From: Paenibacillus sp. JCM 18996
GTDB lineage: Bacteria > Bacillota > Bacilli > Paenibacillales > NBRC-103111
DNA length: 64,000 nt
NCBI GenBank assembly: GCA_001313085.1
Contig: BBFE01000008.1
Location: 1-64,000 of the forward strand
Direction of reading: 5' to 3'
Part shown: positions 50,969 to 60,331 of the stretch, in pieces
Numbering within the stretch: the stretch's first letter is position 1
How the letters are laid out: each line of letters opens with the position of its first letter
The notes under the pieces: model-generated
Told to the model about the DNA's origin: nothing
Seen by the model: the letters and a program-made list of their open reading frames with translations, nothing else
Databases searched by the model: none
Made by a program: the position numbers and the translations under genes

Positions 50969-51907
50969 ATGTTAAAATATGCAAGCAGGCGTCTCATATA
51001 CATGCTCATTACGCTGTGGGTGATTATTACCTTTACTTTTATCCTGATGAAGAACCTTCCTGGTGACCCGTTCGGAGAAGGGTCCGAGAAAATACCCGCG
51101 GAGAACAGAAAAAATGCTGCTGGCCCAGTACGGATTGGATAAGCCGCTGTCGGAGCAGTACTTCCTTTATCTGAACAAAATCATGCACGGCGATTTCGGG
51201 GTATCCTTCCAATATCCGGCGCGAAGTGTGAGCGAAGTGATCAGAAAGGCTTTTCCCGCTTCCCTGGAGCTGGGCTTGATAGCTTTTGCCATCGCGGTAG
51301 TTGTCGGTTTATTTCTAGGTATAGTGGCCGCGCTCAACCACAACAAAGCTTTAGACTATATGGCAATGTTTACCGCGGTTTTGGGCATATCCATCCCTTC
51401 CTTTGTGCTTGGGCCTCTTTTATCTTACTACGTAGGCAACAAATGGGGACTGCTTCCGCCGGCTTTGTGGAATGGCCCGACCTACAAAATCTTGCCATCT
51501 ATCGCTCTTTCATTCGGTACTCTTGCGATTATGGCGCGTTTGATGCGCACTTCCATGATCGATGTGTTGAACCAGGATTACATGAAAACGGCCAAATCCA
51601 AAGGATTATCGCAGTCCAGCATTATTTCCAGGCACACGATCAGAAACGCCATCCTGCCGATAGTGACGATTTCCGGTCCTATTTTTTTGTCAACATCATC
51701 ACGGGCACTCTTGTCATTGAAAGGATTTTTTTCCGTTCCGGGACTCGGGACCCAGTTCGTAAATGCCATAGTTTCCAACGATTATACGATGATTTGCGGG
51801 TTGACTATTTTTTTTATTCCGTCATTTTGATGGCTGTACTCTTTATTACCGATGTTATTTATGGACTTGTTGATCCCCGTATTCGTCTAGGGAAGGGTGG
51901 AAAATAG
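50969..51907 (+). CDS. oppB: Oligopeptide ABC transporter permease OppB
   Basis: Inner-membrane permease. Start MLKYASRRLIYMLITLWVII after GAGAGGAGAG. A shift at an A run near 51111 leads to QYGLDKPLSEQYFLYLNKIM and then open frame with ARLMRTSMIDVLNQDYMKTA (EAA loop with KSKGLS). Two T-run gains near 51680 and 51726 (two and one extra) cancel to zero mod 3 but garble about 16 residues: LSTSSRALLSLKGF should read close to VNIITGTLVIERIF. Another at 51810 shifts the end, SVILMAVLFITDVIYGLVDP. About 311 residues. Confidence 0.92.
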
Positions 51908-51908
51908 A

Positions 51909-52831
51909 ATGCAGCCTGTGACTAAAAGCCAATTTCAACCTGTCGCCCGAGAAAAAATTGGGGAAAGAAAGCATCGTCCGGCCCTCGATGAATTATTGGC
52001 AGGACGCATGGCGCCGACTGAAGAAAAAACAGACTGGCGATGGCCGGCTTAATCATATTGATCGCCCTTATCGTTCTTTCGATATTCGCACCTATGTTTT
52101 CTCAGTATACTTACGACCAGCAAATGCTGGATATCAAAAAATCAAAAGCCGAGCGGGCAGCATTTATTCGGGACGGACGATTTTGGCCGGGATTTATGGG
52201 TCCGCGTATGGATGGGGACAAGAATTTCCCTGTTTATCGGGGTTACGGCAGCGCTGCTCGATCTGGTCTTCGGTGTGATTTACGGCGGGGTCTCCGCATA
52301 TTACGGCGGCCGTGTCGATGACGTTATGCAGCGGATTATCGAAGTGGTCTACTCCATTCCGTTCCTGCTGATTACCATTCTTATGATCATGGTGCTTGAG
52401 CCGGGCGTCTCGACGATTATTATCGCTTATGCGATAACGGGTTGGGTGCCGATGGCACGCTTGGTTCGCGGACAGGTCCTTACCCTCAAAGAGCAGGAGT
52501 TCGTCCTGGCCGCCCGTACTTTGGGAGCTTCTCCAAGCCGGATCATTACAAGGCATTTGATTCCTAACGCGCTGGGCATCATTATTGTGCAGCTGACTTT
52601 TGTTATCCCGAGCGCGATTTTCGTTGAAGCCTTCCTCAGCTTTATCGGTTTGGGCATCCGCGTACCTATGGCATCGCTGGGGTATCTGCTAAACGACGGG
52701 GTGACATATATGCGCTTGTATCCTCACCGCATCCTGTTCCCGACATTGGTGTTCTCATTCATATTATTGTGCTTTAACTTATTGGGAGACGGCCTGCGCG
52801 ACGCTCTCGATCCAAAAAAATGCGTAAGTGA
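51909..52831 (+). CDS. oppC: Oligopeptide ABC transporter permease OppC
   Basis: Second permease. Corrected N-terminus contains SPEKLGKESIVRPSMNYWQD and LAMAGLIILIALIVLSIFAP. An extra A near 52140 hides the family signature, which reads GQHLFGTDDFGRDLWVRVWM when corrected. Then GTRISLFIGVTAALLDLVFG, LVRGQVLTLKEQEFVLAART (EAA loop) and IPNALGIIIVQLTFVIPSAI. Two extra A near 52813 hide the real stop; the protein ends RDALDPKMRK-TGA, leaving AGGGGGGAA as the ribosome site for oppD. About 306 residues. Confidence 0.92.
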
Positions 52832-52843
52832 GGGGGGAATCCT

Positions 52844-53878
52844 GTGAGCAAAACTATACTTGAAGTAAAAGACCTGAAAGTTTCTTTCAACACTTATGCG
52901 GGGGAAGTCCAGGCCGTGCGGGGAGTCAATTTTCATCTGCAAAAAAGGAGAGGTGCTCGCCATCGTAGGGGAATCCGGCTGCGGCAAGTCCGTGACGGCC
53001 CAAACGATCATGCGGCTCATCCCTTCTCCGCCCAGCGTGATTAAAAGCGGATCTATCCGATTCGACGGCAAAATGGACATCGTCAAGCTCTCGGACCGCC
53101 AAATGGAAAAAAAATCCGCGGTTCGGAGATCGGCATGATCTTTCAGGATCCTATGACATCATTGAATCCTACAATGGTAATCGGCGACCAGATAACGGAA
53201 GGAATTCTGAAGCACCAGAAAGTAAGCAAGGCCCAGGCTAACGCAAGGGCGATAGAAATTCTGAAGCTTGTCGGAATCAACAATCCGCAAGGCCGGATGA
53301 AGCAGTATCCGCACGAATTTTCCGGCGGGATGAGGCAGCGTGTGGTTATCGCCATAGCGCTCGCATGCAACCCGAAGCTGCTCATTGCGGACGAGCCGAC
53401 CACCGCACTGGATGTGACGATACAAGCCCAAATTATCGAATTGATGAAGAAGCTGTCCCGGGAGACTGAATCTTCGACCATCCTTATTACCCACGATTTG
53501 GGCGTCGTTGCGGAAATGGCGCAGCGCGTCATTGTCATGTATGCGGGCAAAGTCGTCGAGCAGGGAACGGTGGATGAGATTTTCTACGCTCCCAAGCATC
53601 CTTATACGTGGGGATTGCTGCGCTCGATGCCCCGTTTGGATAATAAAGCAAAGAGGGACCTGGTGCCTATTCCGGGAACGCCTCCGGATTTGTTCGCTCC
53701 GCCTAAAGGGTGCGCTTTTGCAGCCAGATGTCCCTACGCTATGGAAGTTTGTCTTGAGCTGGATCCCGAGCATATGAAGGTTACTCAAACACATACCGCC
53801 GCCTGCTGGCTGCTGCATCCAGATGCGCCCAAGGTAGTGCGGCCGGCAGATATTGAGGTGATAACGAATGTCCGATAA
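52844..53878 (+). CDS. oppD: Oligopeptide ABC transporter ATPase OppD
   Basis: Energising subunit. GTG start. [20 protein letters not shown], Walker [14 protein letters not shown]-loop [13 protein letters not shown], signature FSGGMRQRV and Walker [14 protein letters not shown]-terminal Cys motif of the OppD/F family ([15 protein letters not shown]), which may hold an iron-sulfur cluster. Frame changes at A runs near 52944 and 53112. About 344 residues. The end overlaps oppF by 11 bases. Confidence 0.94.
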
Positions 53879-54821
53879 TATTCTTGAAGTCCGTAATTTG
53901 AAAAAAGCATTTTCAACTGAGCGGAGGCAAGGTTCTCAAGGCGGTTGACGGAGTCAATTTCCATATCAAACGCGGTGAAACGTTCGGATTGGTAGGCGAG
54001 TCCGGCTGCGGCAAATCCACCGCTGGCCGCACGATTATCAACCTCTACAGCGCAACGGACGGCAAAGTGATTTTTTTAACGGCGAGAATGTCCATGAGCT
54101 GAAAGGCAGGAAGCTGAAGGCATTCAACCGCAGCATGCAGATGGTGTTTCAGGACCTTACGCTTCTTTGAACCCGAGAATGACTGTCGGGAATATCATCG
54201 CCGAAGGGATCGATATCCACGGTTTATATACTGGTGCGAAGAGAAAACAGCGTGTGTCCGAGCTGCTTGGCGCCGTAGGCTTGAATGAAGAACATGCGGG
54301 ACGGTTCCCTCATGAGTTCTCCGGCGGCCAAAGACAGCGGATCGGCATTGCCAGGCTCTGGCGATCGAGCCGCAGCTAATTATCGCGGATGAACCGATTT
54401 CCGCGCTGGACGTTTCGGTACAAGCCCAGGTTGTGAACTTGTTCAAGAAGCTGCAGAAGGAGCATGGCTTGACTTACTTGTTCATCGCGCATGACCTGGC
54501 TATGGTGAAGCATATTTCCGACAGGATCGGCGTTATGTATTTGGGCAAGCTGGTCGAGGTGACCGGCTCGGAGGATTTGTATGCCAAGCCGCTTCATCCC
54601 TACACGCAAGCTCTGCTCTCCGCCATTCCGATCCCCGATCCTGAAGTGGAAAGAAGAAGAGAGCGGATCGTGCTGGAAGGCGAGGTTCCGAGCCTCTCAA
54701 CCCTCCCAGCGGATGCCCCTTCCGCACTCGCTGTCCCAAAGCAATGGCGGAATGCGCGGTTGCGATGCCTGAATTCAAGGAAATCGAACCGAACCACTGG
54801 GTCGCCTGCCACCTTTACTAG
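53868..54821 (+). CDS. oppF: Oligopeptide ABC transporter ATPase OppF
   Basis: Second ATPase. [13 protein letters not shown], then (after an A-run shift near 53902) [20 protein letters not shown] with [10 protein letters not shown]. The Q-loop reads [13 protein letters not shown] when one lost base near 54152 is restored. [15 protein letters not shown] and [19 protein letters not shown] follow. The C-terminal Cys-containing OppF tail ([20 protein letters not shown]) is in a further frame before WVACHLY-TAG. Frame changes near 53902, 54068, 54152, 54355 and 54702. About 317 residues. Last gene of the operon, with a terminator directly after. Confidence 0.93.
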
Positions 54822-54853
54822 GAAACCGCCTCCTTGGAGGCGGTTTTTTTTCC
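54822..54853 (+). terminator. Terminator after oppABCDF
   Basis: AAACCGCCTCC TT GGAGGCGGTTT with eight T. Strong. Confidence 0.92.
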
Positions 54854-54960
54854 CATTCCATATTGATAATAATGTGGTAATCAAGTATTATTTAACCAGT
54901 TGAGATGAGAACAGGTTAGCTGAGCTGAGCAGAGTTTGGAATAGTCGAGAGTATTGCAGT

Positions 54961-55077
54961 GTTTTATTTGAACAAAACAAATATCTCTCCGCGGTGCTTA
55001 TTGACCATGAGGACTCTTTTGTCCATACGCTTTCCAATTTGATTGAAAATGTGTTGGCCCGGACGCAGCGCGGATGA
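54961..55077 (+). pseudogene. Glutamine amidotransferase (TrpG/PabA-like) N-terminal relic
   Basis: A short frame reads VLFEQNKYLSAVLIDHEDSF and then VHTLSNLIENVLART before TGA. 'vLidheDSFvhtLaN' is the start of the class I amidotransferase domain of anthranilate or aminodeoxychorismate synthase, particularly TrpE-G fusion types. Only about 35 residues remain. No catalytic Cys (GxCLGHQ) or partner is found in the following 80 bases before bshC. No start codon or ribosome site is evident. Either a relic of a displaced gene or a chance likeness, but the match is specific. Confidence 0.4.
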
Positions 55078-55161
55078 AGATGATCGTTCATGGGGTCATT
55101 TTTTTCCGCTTTGACGATAACTAAATGTAAGTGTACAATCATACTTGTAAATTATACATAG

Positions 55162-56814
55162 ATGGAGGAAGGGGCTGGTTATCATAGAAGCCATCCATTG
55201 GAAATCAAATCAGCTTTGACAGAGGATTATTTGCACCATTTCGAACGGGTTGAACCGTTCTTCGATTATAACCCGCGGGATCCGCAAGCATGGGAAGAGC
55301 GCGCCCGGTGGCTTGACCACCATCAGGGGATGAGGGCCGACCGCGCACGTCTGGCAGAGGCCCTGCTTCATTTTAATGAAGAGATCCAGAACGCTCCCCA
55401 AGCGATAGAAGCGATTCACCGGCTGCGCAGCCAGGAAACACTCGCGGTTGTGGGCGGACAGCAGGCGGGACTGTTCGGCGGCCCTTTACTCGTTCTGTAT
55501 AAAGCGGCTACTCTGATTCAGCTGGCGCGCTCCGCCTCTGCAACATTGAACAGGCCTGTAGTGCCGGTTTTCTGGATTGCCGGCGAGGACCACGACTTCG
55601 AAGAAGTGAACCATATTCACTATATGACGGGCGAGAACAAGGTTCTCAGATTAAAGATCGATCATCCTACAGGCCTGAAGACCTCAGTGTCTTCAACCAT
55701 CCTGCCTGGAGAAGTCTTTAAAGATGCTGTCAGCCAATTGGACAACGCACTGGCGGACAGCGAGTTTAAGCAGGACTTGATGCGAAGATTGAGAGAACAC
55801 GCGGAACAAACGAATACTTTGGTCGGAAGCTTCGCCAGACTTCTAAGCGACCTGTTCGGATCATACGGACTAGTCCTGATGGATTCGGACCACCCTGATC
55901 TGCGAAAAGTGGAGGCGCCGATGTTCAAGGCTTTGATCGAGGACAGCGAAGGCGTTAATCAATCTGTTTTGGCCAGGATGGCTGAAGTACGGCAGGCGGG
56001 TACCCGCTTCAGGTGGAGCTGCAGGAGAATAACGCCAATCTTTTTTGTTTATGATGAAAAGGAACGGATTTTGCTTTACCATGACGGGAATGATTATACG
56101 GACAGACGCGGTGAAAGGAAATATAGCCGCAGCAGGCTGTTAGATTGGGCTGTAAGCGCTCCAGAAAGGCTTAGCAACAACGTGATGACCAGGCCGCTCA
56201 TGCAGGAATTTTTTTTATTTCCCGTGCTAGCGACCGTATTGGGGCCCGGCGAAATCGCCTATTGGGCGTTAACCGGCGAAGCTTTTGAACAAGTGGGGTT
56301 CCTGATGCCGATTATCGTGCCGAGAACCGAATACACCTTGATGGATAGAACGGTCCAAAAGTATATGGAGAAATATGGCCTTGACATCGAAGATGTCATC
56401 CACCGGTTCGAGGAGAAGAAAGCGGAGTGGCTGAAAGAGCAGGATGAGCTTCATCTCGAAGAGCGTTTCGCGGAGGCTAAGGCCGAGTTCCAAAGGCTGT
56501 ACCAGCCGCTGCTGGAGACGGTTGCAGGAATCAATCCGGCGCTTGAGAAGCTGGGGCAGACCAATTTCACACGGATTATCAGGGAAATGGAATACCTTGA
56601 GACGCGTGCTGCCGATGTGTATCAAGGCCGGTTCGACGCGGCTTTAAGTCAGCTGGAGCGAGTCCGTGTTTCATTGCTTCCGTTTGGCAGGCCTCAAGAG
56701 AGAGTGTACAACGCATACGCGTATTTAAACCGATACGGGCGGAAATGGCTGGATGATTTAGTGAAGGAACCGCTTTCCCTGGATGGATTGCATAAACTGT
56801 ATCATTTTTTTTAA
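55162..56814 (+). CDS. bshC: Bacillithiol biosynthesis cysteine-adding enzyme BshC
   Basis: Last step of bacillithiol synthesis (adding Cys to GlcN-malate). LRSQETLAVVGGQQAGLFGG, VVPVFWIAGEDHDFEEVNHI, VRTEYTLMD-like (PRTEYTLMDRTVQKYMEKYG) and the coiled-coil C-terminus match. Two corrections are needed. First, the opening ATG frame (MEEGAGYHRSHPLEIK) is probably wrong up to about 55207: with one C restored the other frame reads VIIEAIHWKSNQPLTEDYLH, like other BshC starts, so the true start lies near 55175. Second, TRFRWSCRRITPIF should read close to YPLQVELQENNANL, a loss near 55998 cancelled by a T-run gain near 56042. About 545 residues. Confidence 0.93.
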   Translation: MEEGAGYHRSHPLEIKSALTEDYLHHFERVEPFFDYNPRDPQAWEERARWLDHHQGMRADRARLAEALLHFNEEIQNAPQAIEAIHRLRSQETLAVVGGQQAGLFGGPLLVLYKAATLIQLARSASATLNRPVVPVFWIAGEDHDFEEVNHIHYMTGENKVLRLKIDHPTGLKTSVSSTILPGEVFKDAVSQLDNALADSEFKQDLMRRLREHAEQTNTLVGSFARLLSDLFGSYGLVLMDSDHPDLRKVEAPMFKALIEDSEGVNQSVLARMAEVRQAGTRFRWSCRRITPIFFVYDEKERILLYHDGNDYTDRRGERKYSRSRLLDWAVSAPERLSNNVMTRPLMQEFFLFPVLATVLGPGEIAYWALTGEAFEQVGFLMPIIVPRTEYTLMDRTVQKYMEKYGLDIEDVIHRFEEKKAEWLKEQDELHLEERFAEAKAEFQRLYQPLLETVAGINPALEKLGQTNFTRIIREMEYLETRAADVYQGRFDAALSQLERVRVSLLPFGRPQERVYNAYAYLNRYGRKWLDDLVKEPLSLDGLHKLYHFF

Positions 56815-56833
56815 TCGAAGGAGGAAGAAGACC

Positions 56834-58102
<1,269 letters not shown>

Positions 58103-58124
58103 TTCGGTAGAACTGCATATAAAA

Positions 58125-58180
58125 GTAACCCCTGAATCCCGGATGAGCGACTCCTCAGCCTGGCCTTCAGGGGTTTTTTG
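58125..58180 (+). terminator. Terminator after ahcY
   Basis: AACCCCTGAA and TTCAGGGGTT pair around a longer GC-containing loop, then TTTTT. Confidence 0.88.
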
Positions 58181-58346
58181 CTGTATAGGAAACAGGATTC
58201 CAAGAAGGATTAGTTTAGCGGTATGGGGAGTAGCTTGAACAAGGAAACAGGAATGAGCATTAGCGGCATTGTAAATGAAGGCTCACGACTGCCCAAACCT
58301 AACACAGTTAACGCTGTAAAATACATTATAAAATAATTTACATTTA

Positions 58347-58377
58347 ATCCTGTTAAATTTAGCAGGATTTTTTTTGT
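58347..58377 (+). terminator. Terminator upstream of the division cluster promoter
   Basis: ATCCTG TTAAATTTAG CAGGAT followed by eight T. Isolates the mra operon from upstream transcription. The 170 bases between this and the ahcY terminator contain no recognisable gene. Confidence 0.7.
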
Positions 58378-58398
58378 TATTATAGAGAATATGAAAAT

Positions 58399-58440
58399 AA
58401 AGTGGTTTAAAGTGGGGAAAAGTGGGGGAAAAGGGAGGGG
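58399..58440 (+). promoter_or_regulatory. MraZ operator repeats in front of mraZ
   Basis: Four 10-base-spaced units: AAAGTGGTTT, AAAGTGGGGA, AAAGTGGGGG and AAAAGGGAGG. MraZ is known to bind direct repeats of GTGGWG-type boxes with this spacing in front of its own operon. A possible -35 (TTGTTA, 58374) and -10 (TAAAGT, 58397) place the boxes over and just after the -10, fitting autoregulation. The last unit also acts as the ribosome site. Confidence 0.8.
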
Positions 58441-58449
58441 GTACGGCCG

Positions 58450-58885
58450 ATGTTCATGGGAGAGTATCAACACAGCATCGACGAAAAAAGGCCGTATGAT
58501 CATACCCGTCAAATTCCGTGAAGCGCTTGGAACCACATTCGTCATCACCCGTGGGCTCGATCAATGCTTGTTTGTGTATCCAATGAGTGAATGGTCGGCT
58601 CTGGAAAGCAAGCTCAAGGCACTGCCGCTTATGAAATCGGACGCTCGTGCATTCAGCCGGTTTTTTCTTCTCCGGGGCTACCGAGTGCGAGCTGGACAAG
58701 CAGGGGCGGGCCAATATCCCGGGCACTCTGGTAGACCATGCGAAGCTGGATAAAGACTGCGTTGTCATTGGCGTTTCCAACCGGGTAGAGATTTGGAGCA
58801 AGCAAATTTGGGAAAGCTATTTCCAGGAATCAGAGCAATCTTTTAACGAAATTGCGGAGAAACTTGTGGACTTTAATTTTTTTAA
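58450..58885 (+). CDS. mraZ: Transcriptional regulator MraZ
   Basis: AbrB-like ring-forming regulator at the head of the division/cell-wall cluster. [20 protein letters not shown] (corrected at a six-A run near 58487), then [20 protein letters not shown]. After a T-run shift near 58666, the second SpoVT/AbrB half [20 protein letters not shown] follows. The seven-T run 58877-58883 removes the natural stop; with two fewer bases the protein ends VDFNF-TAA. About 143 residues, normal. Confidence 0.93.
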
Positions 58886-58924
58886 TCGCATTAAATTTCG
58901 CCGCCTATTGGAGGACCTCACTTC

Positions 58925-59873
58925 GTGTTTCATCATATTACGGTTTTGCTTGAACAATCTGTTGACGCCTTGAACATCAAGCCAGACGGGATTTACGTGG
59001 ATTGCACCTTGGGGGGAGCGGGACACAGTTCATTGATCGCCTCCCGGCTAAGCGGCAATGGCATGCTGATCGCCTTCGACCAGGACGACTCCGCGTTAAG
59101 GAGCGCTTCCGAGAAGCTTTCCCCTTATATGGACCGTGTAAAACTCGTCAAAAGCAATTTCCGCCACCTGGAGAAGGAGCTGTCCGCGCTGTCCATTCCC
59201 ACAATAGACGGAGTCCCGCAGGTCGAAGGCATTTTGTTCGATCTGGCGTGTCCTCACCGCAGCTTGATGAAGCTGAACGAGGATTCAGCTATCACCAGGA
59301 TGCGGAGCTGGATATGAGAATGGACCGTTCGGCGGAGCTTACCGCCAAGGTGATCGTCAACGAATGGCCGGAAGAAGAGATCACCAGGATTTTATTCGAA
59401 TACGGGGAAGAAAAAAATTCGCCAGAAGGATCGCATCGCAGATATCCAGGCCCGAAGCAAGGTCCGATCGAAACGACAGGCCAGCTGGTGGAATTGATCA
59501 AAGCCGGCATCCCGGCGGCTGCCCGCAGAACCGGTCCACACCCGGCCAAAAGAAGCTTTCAGGCTTTCCGCATTGCAGTGAACGACGAACTCAGAGCTTT
59601 TGAAGACGCATTGGAGCAGTCGGTACGCTGTTTGGCGCCGGGAGGCAGGCTCGCGGTCATCACGTTCCACTCTTTGGAGGACCGCATCTGCAAGAAGACC
59701 TTCGCAGGCTATGTGGCAAATGTACATGCCCTCCCGATTTCCCGATGTGCGTGTGCAGCAATGAAGGAGTTCTGAAGTTGGTAAACCGGAAGCCGATTGT
59801 AGCGAGAGAAGATGAGTTGGAAGCCAATAACAGGGCTCGTTCGGCAAAATTGAGAATAGCGGAAAAGCTGTAA
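58925..59873 (+). CDS. rsmH: 16S rRNA m4C1402 methyltransferase RsmH
   Basis: Ribosomal RNA methyltransferase, second gene of the cluster. GTG after [46 protein letters not shown] (SAM motif), then [19 protein letters not shown] (other frame, after a shift near 59249). Then [40 protein letters not shown] and [15 protein letters not shown]. Frame changes also near 59410, 59455 and 59712; the end is [13 protein letters not shown] to [10 protein letters not shown]. About 315 residues. Confidence 0.95.
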
Positions 59874-59894
59874 ATAGGGAAAGGGGAATAAGAA

Positions 59895-60317
59895 ATGCCT
59901 GCTTATATGCACGGAAATCTGGCTGTGGAACAAAGAGCCAAAGAACAGGTTCGGGTCAAGGAAGTCATTACCACAAAAAAAGGTATACCGCCAATCGCAA
60001 ATTACTATGGGAGAAAAGATTTTCCTTGTGCTTGGAGCCGTTGTGTGCGGTATTATTGCCAGCGTGATCATTTACCGTTATGCCTGATCTATCAAATGCA
60101 CTCCCAAATGAAAGCGACGAATGATAAAATCATGGAAATTGATTCCAAAATAAGCGCCTCCAAGCATGAGCTCGAACAGCAGCAAAGTCCCAAGCGGCTC
60201 AAGGCGGAAGCGGCCAAGCGCGGCTATGTCCCCGCTAATTTTTTTAAAGATGACCCCTACTTCCCGCGAAGAAAGCCATTGTGTAAGAATAAGAGCCTGG
60301 TGGCAATCCATCCGTAA
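59895..60317 (+). CDS. ftsL: Cell division protein FtsL
   Basis: Septal single-pass protein with a periplasmic coiled coil. Position between rsmH and pbpB plus layout identify it; sequence conservation is low. The cytoplasmic start MPAYMHGNLAVEQRAKEQVR is in one frame. The membrane helix (IFLVLGAVVCGIIASVIIYR) is read only in another, between an A-run gain near 59975 and a lost base near 60086. The coil IMEIDSKISASKHELEQQQS and SPKRLKAEAAKRGYVPANF follow in the first frame. The seven-T run 60239-60245 leaves the C-terminus uncertain: with five T it would stop right after ANF near 60247. Confidence 0.8.
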   Translation: MPAYMHGNLAVEQRAKEQVRVKEVITTKKGIPPIANYYGRKDFPCAWSRCVRYYCQRDHLPLCLIYQMHSQMKATNDKIMEIDSKISASKHELEQQQSPKRLKAEAAKRGYVPANFFKDDPYFPRRKPLCKNKSLVAIHP

Positions 60318-60331
60318 ATGAGGTAGAATGT

